Positions 1 to 9,090 of a stretch of DNA of 24,852 nucleotides are shown here, piece after piece. The stretch comes from Zygnema cylindricum. Its lineage: Eukaryota; Streptophyta; Zygnematophyceae; Zygnematales; Zygnemataceae. The stretch spans positions 1 through 24,852 of the forward strand of contig JBBHKE010000286.1 of NCBI GenBank assembly GCA_037447655.1, read 5' to 3'. A program made the translations under genes and the position numbers. Under the pieces are notes generated by a model that had not been told where the DNA came from, did not search any database, and saw nothing but the letters and a program-made list of their open reading frames with translations. Positions within the stretch are counted from its first letter, which is position 1, and the number at the start of each line of letters is the position of its first letter.

Positions 1-345
1 ACAACACAGTCGAAAATGGAGTCAGAATATATGGCAGCAAGCTCGGCCCTCAACGAATTCTTAAGGGTAAAATCCATGTTACAAGAACTATGATACATGC
101 AGGTTGGTCCACATGTGATTTGGTGTGATAACCAGGCTGCCATTTCCATTGCCTCTAACCTAAGTCATCCCTTCAAGAGTAAGCACATATATGTAAGATT
201 ACACTTTGTAAGAGAAAAAATGTTCTTTTGGGTGATTAAATTATGCTATCATGGAGAAGCAAGAATGATTGCTGATATGCTTACTAAAGCTTTTTTTGCT
301 CCCAAGCTAAAGTTTTGTAGGGATGTAGTAGGATTGGGTGAATAG
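1..345 (+). pseudogene. Family A copy (left): copia RNase H C-terminal end, 5' truncated by window
   Basis: The frame starting upstream of position 16 encodes the end of a Ty1/copia RNase H domain: MESEYMAAS, WCDNQAA and ADMLTK are visible, and the protein ends KFCRDVVGLGE at a TAG. These carry the second, third and fourth acidic positions of the copia RNase H active site. An in-frame TGA at 91-93 replaces the glycine codon found in the other arm (near 18389), so this copy is dead. It matches the end of the minus-strand pol at 18138-18480, with about a dozen amino-acid differences over 82 residues. It is followed by the family A 3' untranslated region and 3' LTR. The upstream part of the element lies outside the window. 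Confidence 0.9.
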
Positions 346-556
346 TTGAGTTGTTGCACTACAATACTGTCATTCTGCACTAGTCCACAATCAGGGTGTA
401 GTGGGACTAAGTGACTAGTTGATTTTCAACGCTGCTATGTTGCCATGCTGCACTGCTATGCTGCACTAAGTGTGACATCGCAAAGTGTGACATCGCAGAT
501 ACGCAGCTTTGTCATCTCAGCTGCGTTGATACACTGAGTCTAAATCTTTTGGGGAG
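346..556 (+). other. Family A (left copy) 3' untranslated region and polypurine tract
   Basis: This lies between the RNase H stop and the 3' LTR and has no coding potential. It contains a run of CTGC-rich words (431-466) and a 15-bp direct duplication of AAGTGTGACATCGCA (468-482 and 483-497) that is present only once in the other arm. It ends with the polypurine tract CTTTTGGGGAG (546-556) directly before the LTR start TGTTGATT. The polypurine tract is where plus-strand DNA synthesis is primed. Confidence 0.8.
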
Positions 557-724
557 TGTTGATTTTGGAAAACTTTAAGTCTCAATAAACTAGTGTGACG
601 GCAGAAAGGTTGTAATTTGTAGCGTAAATTTCACAAGGACGTGCGTTATCACTTGAGTGAAGTACAGGATAGACACGTGCTATGCAGACAGAGTAGCGCA
701 GCAGCGAAGCTGCGACACCGATAC

Positions 725-884
725 GACAATGCAGCTGTGGTTACTTTGGCTATGATCCGTACAGACAACGCAGCTGCAGTTATCTTGAATATGATTCGAT
801 ACGGAACACAGCAGCCGTCGATGATATGAATGTGATTCGGTACGAGACAAGGCAGTTGCTATTCATATGAATCAAGTCAACGGA
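725..884 (+). repeat. Four degenerate ~40-bp tandem repeats in the family A LTR
   Basis: Units begin near 725, 764, 804 and 845, each 39-41 bp. Each starts with a GACAA-like word followed by GCAGCTG or a near variant, then an ATATGATTCGxTACG-type stretch. The same array is seen in inverted orientation at about 17606-17765 and 22720-22880. It lies in the upstream half of the LTR, before the putative TATA box, where U3 enhancer repeats are normally found. An enhancer role is inferred from position only. Confidence 0.7.
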
Positions 885-1102
885 TGAGATTCATAAGAGT
901 ATCACAAGTGACTTAGCCTACAAGTATTTGTACAATCACTTACAATAGATTCTGAGAAATATTGACTGTACGATGATAAATTGGGCTGGCTGGATTAGGA
1001 ACACGTAGATCTCAGTAGGTGGGTTGATTATGGACGTGCCTCTTAGGTACACTGGTATCGGCGGTAGAACACCGAGAGTATAAGACTTAGGACTTAGAGC
1101 AT

Positions 1103-1113
1103 TTTATATATCC
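1103..1113 (+). promoter_or_regulatory. Putative TATA box of family A LTR
   Basis: TTTTATATATCC lies about 550 bp into the LTR and about 290 bp before its end, a plausible place for the U3/R boundary. The matching site in the other arm is near 17380 (ATATATAAAATG on the plus strand). The call rests on motif and position only. Confidence 0.35.
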
Positions 1114-1396
1114 ACACTCCCAGGTAGTAAAACTGCAAATAATTTTTGGGAATTTTTTGAGTAATATATATCTTGAGTGTTGTCGGGTCAATTATGCTGA
1201 AACTTTGGGAGTTGTTAGTCTTTATGCTGCTCTACAATTCGATAGAGCTTTGTGAAGTTTGATTGCTTGTATAAGATTTGGTGAGCACTTGAAAAAAACT
1301 ATTTGGTAGGATTCTTGATAGCTTCTAAGAGTGTATAATGTCTACTTCTACTACTACTGCTTCTCCTCCACTTGCACCGGTGGTTGTAGAACAACA

Positions 1397-1401
1397 TGCT
1401 T
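1397..1401. repeat. Target-site duplication of family A insertion (left copy), TGCTT
   Basis: TGCTT follows the LTR end. It is the reverse complement of AAGCA, which flanks both ends of the right-hand A element (17089-17093 and 23046-23050). Confidence 0.85.
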
Positions 1402-1662
1402 TACCTTGAGCACATCCACTAAAATCACTTAGATCCTCACTCTCGCCGAACTGAATCCCTTCCACTACTCCCATCTTTTTCATCTCTCTTAACTTATCTA
1501 GATTCACATGCCCAAGCCTCTTATGCCACAACATTATATCATGAATACCAACATAACAAATTTACTTCTTTTCATTGCTTAAAAGCAGCCTAAACATCCC
1601 TTGTCTACCTCTTTCATCAGTAAAATATACTTCCTCCTCAAAACTAGCATTAAAGACTCCTT

Positions 1663-1667
1663 TCCTA
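1663..1667. repeat. Target-site duplication of family B insertion (left copy), TCCTA
   Basis: TCCTA lies directly outside the 3' LTR of the left B copy and is repeated at 6283-6287 outside its 5' LTR. It is the reverse complement of TAGGA around the right copy. Confidence 0.9.
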
Positions 1668-2992
1668 TGTTGTCTTTGGCCTATTTCAGCCATGGATTAC
1701 TCACGGAAGACACCCATAGACTACCTCAAAACAGTTGTGTTTCAGACAACAAAGATTACTCCACAATAACTAAAAACAGCTGAAACTGTACCAGTATGCT
1801 ATATATCCTAAACACTTTAACTTCTCAAAGTTACAGCCAAATCCACCAAGGCATGCAAAAGATATGAGCTGCAGAGTTTCCCAAAAACATATGACAGCTT
1901 ACCAAACTAACCAGGTAGATTCCTCACAGAATTCTACACAAACAGCAGAAAATACTGACACTACATTAACAAACAGTTTCTAGGTCATCAAAGATCTCCA
2001 CAAAGTTTGATACAAAGACATCAATCAAGGTGATCACACCATCAGGTCAAAGTTGCAGAAAAAAAAATTCCAATTACTTTGATGAGCTCAACTGTGATGA
2101 TAAAATTAACTAAGTCCTACAAGTTTATACTCACAAAGTTATCTACTGAGCCCTAAACTAATAAAATAGCTACACGTGTAATTAATTACTGTACTCAAAA
2201 AAAGACAATGTAAGTCAACGCACATCTACTGTACCGGAGGTACGTCCAAACCCTAATTATGACTTTTATCTAATTTCCCAATTGCAACACTAAAAAGTAA
2301 TTCACAACATACAAAATAATGTTGTTTCAGATATTTACAAATAGGAGCCGTACATAAATTGTGTCACTTGCTTAGTCAACAATTTGCTAATCCGTCCAAG
2401 CGTCCGTACAAGTCAGCTCTGAATTCGCGGATCGCCGTTAGATGTAAAGTTAATCTTTGCCGTGGACGACACGCGTCCAAATCACTATCCCAATATGGTC
2501 CCATTTTGAATCGGTCCGTCGACTCAATTCGTATCCGCCGTTCATTCTTTGTTGTGTATTGTAGCATAGTTCATTTACGTCCAGCCGACTGTTGCTGTGC
2601 GGTACGAAACACCTGAGTGCGTACGGCATGTTTCGTCACTTGTGGTCCCGCGCGAATCGCGTCCGTCGACACGATTTGAATCAACGTTCCATAATGATTT
2701 CTTTCAGTACATTTTCCGAATGTCCCGTCCAAACTTCGTCCGTCCGATTCTGCGAATTTGCTCGTTCGATATTCGACACGTGTATGTGAGTGTCGGCGCC
2801 ATTGAGAATACCTGCAAAGTCCTCATATGCCGACGCGTGTCCCTGTAGAAGTACGGTACAATCTTTTTTCCTTATACTACTGTAACACTATTAGGGGTCA
2901 GTAGTGAAGTGTTTACACCAAAAAATATTCTAAGTACTAATCCCTCTCTCACTGACCCATTTACTGAGTACTAAAGCTTTCTAATCATAACA
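1668..2992 (-). repeat. Family B 3' LTR (left copy), 1325 bp
   Basis: On the minus strand this LTR starts TGTTATGATTAG after the polypurine tract and ends GACAACA before TCCTA. It is homologous to 4955-6282, 12210-13534 and 15496-16822. The upstream part is unusually rich in CpG-containing words, while the rest is AT-rich. ORFs found here (for example at 2359-2848) are not conserved across the four LTR copies and are not genes. Confidence 0.92.
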
Positions 2993-3002
2993 CTCCCCTA
3001 AA
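2993..3002 (-). other. Family B polypurine tract (left copy)
   Basis: Minus-strand TTTAGGGGAG directly precedes the 3' LTR start. The right copy has one change, TTTACGGGAG. The preceding bases ACTGAGTCTAAAG are nearly the same as those before the family A polypurine tract. Confidence 0.75.
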
Positions 3003-3318
3003 GCTTTAGACTCAGTACTGCACTAAGTCTACGGAGGTGTCAACTGTAATTTAGGTACATACTGAAGCAAGGACTTAGAAAAAATTATATGTTCGGAAAT
3101 TCCCTCTCACAACCTCCACTACTAAACATCCAAAACTTTACAAAAACAACACTCCTCCTAAGTTTTCGATGTGTTTGTTTTAAGCATACATATACTAGCA
3201 ACTCTAAGATTTTGTCGGACTTTTAGCGTCTCCAATTTGTCTCCCGTTTCAACAATGATATTTCACTTTGAAGTTGTCGATGTTTCCACCTCAAAAATAA
3301 CTTTTCCGGTCTATTGTG
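3003..3318 (-). other. Family B 3' untranslated region (left copy)
   Basis: This lies between the gag stop and the polypurine tract. It is mostly non-coding, though a short alternative frame at its upstream end (about 3220-3318) looks somewhat protein-like in both arms (KKPTPKA, then GKVIFEVE), so the true end of the gag-like frame is uncertain. A second purine-rich run followed by TGTTG lies at about 3145-3165 (minus-strand reading AGGAGGAGTGTTG). Confidence 0.55.
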
Positions 3319-4980
3319 TTATTGCCTTTGGAGTTGGTTTCTTTTCCAGTTGGTCTTCCGTAATCTGTATCTTCTTTTTGTTTTCTTACTACATTCTGAT
3401 CTCCTCCTAGACTTTGTGTTTTTTCCATAAGTTGCCTCCCCATTACTTCTATAAAGTGTGATCCTCCTTACTAACTTTTGGTCTTTTTCCGTAGTTTTAC
3501 CATTCCCCTGTAAAGTTATTATCCTTAAGTTTTTCATTTTGATTCCTCTGCACGTCAATGACACTTTTCTCTTTCTCTTTTCTATTTGTGTTTTCCCATT
3601 TTGTGTTGATCCGCTATTTTCTCTCTCATCGTTCTCCTCCCTTTCTTTAAATTTCTTATCATCTTTTCTCGGTCTTTATTTCAGTTTTGTTTTAAGTTCA
3701 GTATGTTCTATATCTAAAGAATATTCTGCATCCACTTTTAAATGTACTTCACTATCTTTTACTCCCTTTTCTTTAAGAATCTCATCCCCTTGTAAGTCAT
3801 TTTCACCCACTAATCTATCACAAAAAAGAGTCACAAAAACCAAATCTTTTTCACTTTCTTCCTTCTCCACACTATCTTTGGTGACCACACTATTTTTAGT
3901 TTCTTCCACTTTCATTTTTTGTTGCCCTTCACTTCCTTCAACTTCTCCTATTTCAGTAACCCCTTCTTTTTGTAAGTTTGTGTCACTCACCAATCTGTCA
4001 TTGGAAACATTGACAGTAGACAAAACCTTTTCTGTTACTTCTTCCTCCACTCCATTTTCTGTGGCAACACATCTTCCCTTTCGTTCCTCTTTCACCATAT
4101 TCTGAAAAACATAAACACTCGGCAAGTAAACATATTTGTTGACCGAAGGTGTAGGCTTTTTGTCATCGGTTGAAGCTTGTCCCTCACTCATGAAAGCACT
4201 TGGTTCCCTCCTTGTTGAGGGTAGAACTATGTTGTTGTCCCATCCATCTCTGAAAATTCTTGTAACACATGCACTTTTATAAGATGGACATACCCTGAAG
4301 GTATGCCCTAAATCATTACAGTAAAAACAATTTTTAGGTCCATTTCCGCTATTACTTCTAATTTTTTGAAACTGAGACTTAGAGACCTCCATATTTCCTT
4401 CAAAAAACTTTTTCAAATCTTCTTCTTCTAAAACAATTCTTCTTGCTACAGTAAAGTTCCATTCCGTTTTATCAATTAAAGTTAATCTATCTAATGCACT
4501 CTTATATTCTTTGGGTAGGCTTCTCATTAACAAGAGAGCTTGTTGAGCATCTGTAAAGTTTCCTCCTACCAAGTCATTTTCTACAAATAATACTTCTAGG
4601 TCAAGACAATGTTTCTCCATACTATCTCCTACATACTTATGTTCAACTATTTTTGTAACACTACTAAGCCAATGATATACTCAAGTCTTTGCATACCTAC
4701 AATCTAAGCACTTCCATAGTTCAGCAGCATTCTTAAAACTTAGGAATGACATTACCAGTTTCTCTCTCAAGGAGTTCTTGATAACCCTTAGACACTCACG
4801 GTAATTCTTTTCCCATCCACTTGATGTTTCCGTTGAAGTTCCATCCACCACATCCATTAGCTCCGCCATCTCGAAGTAGCTCTCGAGCACACTCTTCCAG
4901 TAGTAATAGTTAGATCCATCAAATATGGGTAGCCATGGGCGTGGGCCCATAACCTGTTGTCCTTGGCCTATTTCAGCCAT
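3319..4980 (-). pseudogene. Family B gag-like protein with long charged tail, left copy
   Basis: One frame runs from ATG 4980 to a stop at 3319-3321 (554 codons) with two in-frame stops: TGA at 4681-4683, where the right arm has Ser, and one at 3676-3678. The N-terminal 250 residues are a copia gag of the UBN2/DUF4219 type: WLPIFDGSNYYYWK, a helical region, LLMRSLPKEYKSALD. A CX2CX4HX4C zinc knuckle (CFYCNDLGHTFRVC) follows near residue 225 and would bind element RNA. Instead of protease there is a Glu/Lys-rich tail of about 300 residues containing two related DRLV...NLQ units, then a strongly basic end. Gag forms the particle in which reverse transcription takes place. The ATG lies inside the 5' LTR and the primer site is part of the coding frame. 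The role of the tail is unknown. Confidence 0.85.
4941..4954 (-). promoter_or_regulatory. Family B primer-binding site (left), anticodon arm of initiator tRNA-Met
   Basis: Minus-strand GGTTATGGGCCCAC lies immediately inside the 5' LTR. It is complementary to GUGGGCCCAUAACC, the anticodon-stem region of eukaryotic initiator tRNA-Met, not to the tRNA 3' end used by most plant elements. Drosophila copia is the known precedent for this half-tRNA type of priming. The site also encodes Val-Met-Gly-Pro of gag. Confidence 0.85.
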
Positions 4981-6282
4981 GGATTACTCACGGAAGACAC
5001 CCACAGACTACCTCAAAACAGTTGTGTTTCAGACAACACAGATTACTCCACAATAACCAAAAACAGCTGAAACTGCACCAGTATGCAGTATATCCTAAAC
5101 AATGTAACCTCTCAAAGTTACAGCCAAATCCACTAAGGAATTCAAAAGATATGAGCTGCAGAGTTTCCCAAAAGCATTTGACAGCTTACCAAATTAACCA
5201 GGTAGACTCCTCACAGAATTCTACAGAAAAACCAGAAAATACTGAAACTACATAAACAAATAGTTTCTAGGTCATAAAAGATCTCCACAAAGTTTCATAC
5301 AAAGTCATCAATCAAGGTGATCACACCATCAGGTCAAAGTTGCAAAAAAACAGTCTGCCATTACTTTGATGAGCTCAACTGTGATGATATAATAAACTAA
5401 GTCCTACAAGTTTATACTCACAAAGTTATCTACTGAGCCCTAAACTAATAAAATAGCTACACGTGTAATTAATTACTGTACTCAAATAAATACAATGTAC
5501 GTCAACGTTACATCTACTGTACCGGAGGTACGTCCAAACCTTAATTATGACTTTTATCTAATTTCACAATTGCAACACTAAAAAGTTATTCACTACATAC
5601 AAAATAATGTTGTTTCAGATATTTACAAATAGGAGCCGTACATAAATTGTGTCACTTGTTTAGTCAGCAATTTGCTAATCCGTCCAAGCGTCCGTACAAT
5701 TCAGCTCCAAATATGCGGATCGCCGTTAGATGTAAAGTAAATCTTCGCCGTGGACGACACGCGTCCAAATCACTATCCCAATGTGGTCCCATTTTGAATC
5801 AAGTCAGTCGACTCAATTCGTATCCGCCGGTCATTATTTGTCGTGTATTGTAGCATAGTTCATATACGTCCAACCGACTGTTGCTGTGCGGTACGAAACA
5901 CCTGAGTGCGTACGGCATGTTTCGTCACTTGTGGTCCCGCGCAAATCGCACCTGTCGACACAATTTGAATCAACGTTCCATATTGATTTCGTACAGTACA
6001 TTTTCCGGATGTCCCATCCAAACTTCGTCCGTCCGATTTTGCGAATTTACTTGTTCGATATTTGACACGTGTATGTTAGTGTCGGCGCCATTCTTGAATA
6101 CCTGCAAAGTCCTCATATGCCGACGCGTGTCCCTGTAGAAGTACGGTACACTCTTTTATCCTTATACTACTGTAACACTATTAGAGGTTAGTACTGAAGT
6201 GTTTACACCAAAAAATATTCTAAGTACTAATCCCTCTCTCACTGACCCATTTACTGAGTACTAAAGCTTTCTAATTACAACA
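4955..6282 (-). repeat. Family B 5' LTR (left copy), 1328 bp
   Basis: On the minus strand it starts TGTTGTAATTAG after TAGGA and ends CCAAGGACAACA before the primer site. The last 26 bases start with ATG and encode the first residues of gag (MAEIGQGQ). Sequence states such as CCTCT and GAGTG near the start are shared with the right-arm 5' LTR and differ from both 3' LTRs (CCCCT, GATTG). That shows the two arms are copies of one insertion. Confidence 0.93.
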
Positions 6283-6287
6283 TCCTA
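6283..6287. repeat. Target-site duplication of family B insertion (left copy), TCCTA
   Basis: Partner of 1663-1667. Together they define the 5-bp duplication made when B entered the family C element. Confidence 0.9.
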
Positions 6288-7666
6288 CTGCTAGTATCAA
6301 AACCCTTATCATCTAATATAAATGTAGAGATGAGGTTTTTGTTCAGCTTCGAAATAAACAATACATCGAAGAATGTTACTATGGATGTCTTTCCTTCTAC
6401 GAACACCTTCAGATCTATCGATCCTACAAGAGTAGTAGTGACTATCCTCCCATCCTCGTACTCTATCTCTATGTTGGGAATCTTTTTTATCTTAGTGAAC
6501 AAGTGTTTATCGTAACACATGTGCATAGTGGCACTTGAATCTACAATCGAGCTTGCTTCACCTTTCACTCCACCGAAAGCACATTTCTGCTTTCATGGAA
6601 TTTCGACCTCGTTTTTCTCCTTTAACTCCTCATCTAATAGGAGCTCATCGTCCTCGTCCTTGGATTCTGCCTCATGTACTTGTGTCACAAGGGCCTTTTT
6701 CTTTCCTCTCGGGGTTCCACCTGTCTGCTCCTCCTTTAACCTCAACTCGGTTAACTTAGTGCACTCCGCCATAAATTGCCCTGGTTTCTTACAAAAGTGG
6801 CACAAACCCTTTGGAGCCCTTTGTCTGAACTCATCGGTCTGATTTTTCTGCCCCCCCTCTCCATAATTTCCGAATGGTTTCATGGAATCATTATTCCTCC
6901 AATTGGTCCCAGCTGCCAAGGCTTGCCCTCTCTTTCCTCCCCTTTGGATCTCAATCATATTCTCCCGAATGAGAATCATCCCTACCACTTAATTCCATAC
7001 ACACCTTGAGTCCGGCAAGTCCTTAACACGGTTGACTATGTTCTCGAACTCATTGGATAACTTAATGAGCAAGTAGTTAACCTTCAACTTTTCAGTTTCA
7101 ACCTGTCGAGCACTCTCTAGCTCGATGAAAAGTGTTGCAAGCTCATTACAAAAATGAAACATCTTCCCCCACTTGTATACATATGCGCTAATTTTCTGAT
7201 CAGCCAACTGCTATTGCTGAATCGTACCTTTTTGGTACATTTATATGGGAGCCACCCTAAGATCCGATGCCCTCTCTACCTAGAAATGAGGAGATGCAAG
7301 CCCTTGAGTAAGATGGCAGAGGACGAAGTGCTTTGCCGCCATATTGTTGTAGTCCCAGGTAACTGTATCATTCTCCTTGTTTCCTCGGAATAGGTGACAT
7401 GAATGCCGAACCCGTTCCTATTGGTGTGAACGTCTCCTTCTCCTTTCCTTTGTCCACCACCTCCCCTTCCTTTGTCTCATTCGTTGGAGATGGATCTGCA
7501 ACTCTGGTGAATCTGCTTCTTGTAAACCCATGAGGGATCCTAAGATTGGATGGACGCCTCACCCGTCCACTCACTATTTTCCAAAACCTTTTCTCACATA
7601 GAGCTCCTCTCATTATAATTTCCCATTATATGAAGCTAGTTCCATTGAAGACGGGTATCCTACAGG

Positions 7667-7680
7667 GTGGCTCCATAACC
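7667..7680 (-). promoter_or_regulatory. Family C primer-binding site (left), mutated
   Basis: Minus-strand GGTTATGGAGCCAC is directly inside the LTR end TTGCA. It differs at two positions from the initiator tRNA-Met anticodon-arm complement GGTTATGGGCCCAC. The right-arm copy keeps the central positions. Confidence 0.7.
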
Positions 7681-8085
7681 TGCAATTTTGAGACCTCCAT
7701 AGGTCCTCAGAGTAGGCAGCTCACACGAAGCCTCTAGGATAACCCTGACCCCTTTGTATTTCAACTAGAATAATTGTCACCCTGACAAACAAAAAAACTC
7801 TGATTACCTTCACCCTTGTGAAGGCAAGACTCTTTTGAAACTATAGCTAAAAGAATCTCTGAATTTGCTCTCCTGAGTAGTAAGTTATGGCTGGTCAAAA
7901 ATGACCTTTATATTTACAAGCTCTGTAAGAGAGAGGTACCTCAATATCACTAAGTCTTGGTCTGCCTACTCACGACTACCTACTACTAAACCTTAGTCTA
8001 GTAGGAACACTATATAGTATTAGAAGGTACAATAGGCGATGTACTTATTGTACGTTTATTGTACAACATAGTCTACAAGGTAACA
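7681..8085 (-). repeat. Family C 5' LTR (left copy), about 405 bp
   Basis: The inner end is clear: TTGCA followed by the primer site. The outer end is placed at TGTTACCTTGTAG (minus strand, starting 8085) because it begins with TGTT; TGTTGTACAATAAAC starting at 8068 is an alternative. No 3' LTR of family C is present in the window to check it. The part 7681-8016 is matched in the right arm (10478-10813) and the outer 69 bp are not. The LTR is much shorter than those of A and B. Confidence 0.6.
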
Positions 8086-8350
8086 CTTCTCAAATTGGGG
8101 CCATGGTTCCTCCTCCCGTTTTCACAGGTATCAAATAATGTGGCGCCACGTAGCACCGCATGACGCAATCTCACATGCCGCCAAAAGCTCACTTTGGGTG
8201 GCGGCTACAATGTTGGCCGTCCGATCAAAACATATTTTACACCGTTCAAATTCGCATACGTGCATAAATTGTTCCTCTTCGTTAGTTTAGTGTTAATTAG
8301 CCGGTTTGTTAATGCTTATATATATTTGAATTCCTTCACGTGCATCGTTT
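8086..8350. other. Spacer between arms: no gene seen
   Basis: This is AT-rich sequence with scattered CpG words such as GGCGCCACG and ACGTGC. I find no open frame above noise and no similarity to the neighbouring elements. It could be original host flank of the family C insertion. Confidence 0.5.
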
Positions 8351-8520
8351 TGTAGCGCCTTAATGGTTAAGGGGCCCGGCTATGTAGAATCTAGAGGTCG
8401 TAGGTTCAAATCCGGATATAGGCAATATTTTGGTAAAATATCATCTAATTCAAAATCTGCCACTTTCTAAATATGGCGGCAGCCATGGGGTGCCTTTGAT
8501 CCTCACTCTCTCTCTCTCTA
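8351..8520 (+). mobile_element. Possible SINE (tRNA-derived head with pol III boxes)
   Basis: TGGTTAAGGGG (8364-8374) fits a pol III A box and GGTTCAAATCC (8403-8413) fits a B box. They are 39 bp apart, as in tRNA-derived SINEs. The arms of a true tRNA cloverleaf do not pair (the T stem beside TTCAAAT is mismatched), so it is not a functional tRNA gene. The unit is followed by about 90 bp of non-tRNA sequence and a (CT)n tract at 8506-8519, as in many SINE tails. No clear target-site duplication was found, so the ends are approximate. Confidence 0.45.
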
Positions 8521-8575
8521 AAGTATAACGAAAATAGAGAAGTGAACTATTAACTACCTATTTTCAACAACAACG

Positions 8576-9055
8576 GCCTGTCTCTCTTTGGACAGCACAG
8601 GCAGCCATGGCTCTAGCTCCCTCGTCAACCTTCAGTGATTGCGACAAGTTTAGGAGTAGAAGATAGGAGTTAGAGGTAGATTGCCTCGCCTACTTTTCTT
8701 CATTTCATTTTAGACCTAGAAAATACTAAAAAAACCATTAATATTCACATAGATCCTCTAAAATCATTGATTTTAAGCGATGCAAAGCATGCTGATTTTT
8801 CCCACTATATGATGCTTTTTTTTCAGCGAGACTGCCATCAACTACATCAAATAGTTTAACCTGAGTTAAATAGGACTTAACCAAATCAGACCAATAAAGG
8901 TATTTCTTGTTGAAATTTAAGTATTTTGTAGGTCTGTGTTAGGATAGAAAAGAGCAGAGGTAGACTGCCCAGCCCTCACACTTGTTGTAGTCACTTAAGG
9001 CTGGAAAGAGAGCTACAGCTATGGCTGCCTAGGATTTCTAGGGAGAGAGGAGTAG
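8576..9055. repeat. Fold-back repeat, possible MITE
   Basis: About 60-80 bp at the left (8580-8660, containing GGCAGCCATGGCTCTAGCT) is the imperfect reverse complement of the right end (8965-9050, containing AGCTATGGCTGCC). The match continues through CCTTCAGTGA and CCTTAAGTGA on the paired strand, roughly 70% by eye. The 300 bp between are AT-rich with no frame. A non-autonomous terminal-inverted-repeat element is the simplest reading. No target duplication could be assigned. Confidence 0.35.
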
Positions 9056-9090
9056 TTTCTAATTGATTTACCAAAAATGGATTGACGTGT

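Larger units (their letters stand above)
557..1396 (+). repeat. Family A 3' LTR (left copy), 840 bp
   Basis: The LTR starts TGTTGATTTTGG after the polypurine tract and ends GAACAACA before the duplicated target TGCTT (the reverse complement of AAGCA). It matches 17094-17933 and 22208-23045. A putative TATA box and a block of about 40-bp tandem repeats lie inside it. Its last 59 bases (1338-1396) begin with ATG and encode the first 19 or so residues of the family A gag protein (MSTSTTTASPPLAPVV...), so the gag start codon lies in the LTR. Confidence 0.93.
1397..1667 (-). pseudogene. Family C pre-integrase (HHCC) fragment, left arm
   Basis: Read on the minus strand this is the piece of family C pol between the B insertion and the A insertion. 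It encodes KGVFNASFEEEVYFTDE, then the copia GAG_pre-integrase block LWHKRLGHVNLDKLREMKK and SGCAQGKA. The HHCC zinc-binding domain is damaged: the first cysteine is Phe here (SDFSGC) but Cys in the right arm (SDCSGC). There is also an in-frame TAA just before the domain where the right arm has a Lys codon. The frame runs on into the family A LTR, so the last 20 or so residues of any ORF called here are chimeric. It continues the C gag/protease at 6283-7700. Confidence 0.88.
1668..6282 (-). mobile_element. Family B element, left copy: non-autonomous gag-only copia-type retrotransposon
   Basis: This is a complete LTR element of about 4.6 kb on the minus strand: 5' LTR 4955-6282, primer site 4941-4954, one long gag-like reading frame about 3319-4980, polypurine tract 2993-3002, 3' LTR 1668-2992, TSD TCCTA on both sides. 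The internal region is about 1.96 kb, too short for pol, and shows no protease, integrase, reverse transcriptase or RNase H motif. It interrupts the family C reading frame. The same insertion is found in the right arm at 12210-16822. Confidence 0.93.
6283..7700 (-). pseudogene. Family C gag and protease, left arm
   Basis: The minus-strand frame begins at ATG 7698-7700 (inside the LTR) with MEVSKLQVMEPPC..., close to the right-arm protein. It then encodes a gag with the segment LFIELESARQVETEK and a zinc knuckle CX2CX4QX4C (CHFCKKPGQFMAEC), in which the zinc-binding His is replaced by Gln. An acidic linker (DEDDELLLDEEL) follows, then a retroviral-type aspartic protease (VDSSATMHMCYDKHLF ... 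LFISKLNKNLIST). The usual active-site DSG or DTG triad reads DSS. There is one frameshift between about 7368 and 7207, and a TGA after EIP that is shared with the right arm. The frame is cut at TCCTA by the B insertion and resumes at 1667. The family C element was therefore a normal gag-pol copia before it was disrupted. Confidence 0.87.
1..8016 (-). repeat. Left arm of large inverted repeat (reverse copy of 10478-18489)
   Basis: This stretch is the reverse complement, with scattered differences, of 10478-18489. Matching landmarks add up to nearly the same coordinate sum: A/C junction 1396+17094=18490, start of A 3' LTR 557+17933=18490, end of C LTR 7681+10813=18494, outer edge of homology 8016+10478=18494. 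Both element insertions and their target-site duplications are shared, so the arm is a copy of an already nested locus and not the result of independent insertions. The arm continues past the left window edge, so its full length is unknown. By eye the arms differ at roughly 4-5% of positions in the parts I compared. Confidence 0.93.

Noticed and set aside
641-829. 62-residue ORF with repeated units
   Set aside because: It translates the ~40-bp LTR repeats and is not kept open in the other LTR copies.
2359-2848. Overlapping plus-strand ORFs in the CpG-rich block
   Set aside because: They lie in the family B LTR, and the four copies differ by frame-breaking changes.
3458-4105. 215-residue plus-strand ORF, Ser/Phe-rich
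   Set aside because: It is the antisense shadow of the family B gag tail, which is conserved in both arms with zinc-knuckle gag upstream. The plus-strand protein is low complexity and broken in the other arm.
8351-8425. Functional tRNA gene
   Set aside because: The pol III boxes are present, but the acceptor and T stems do not pair, so a SINE head is more likely.
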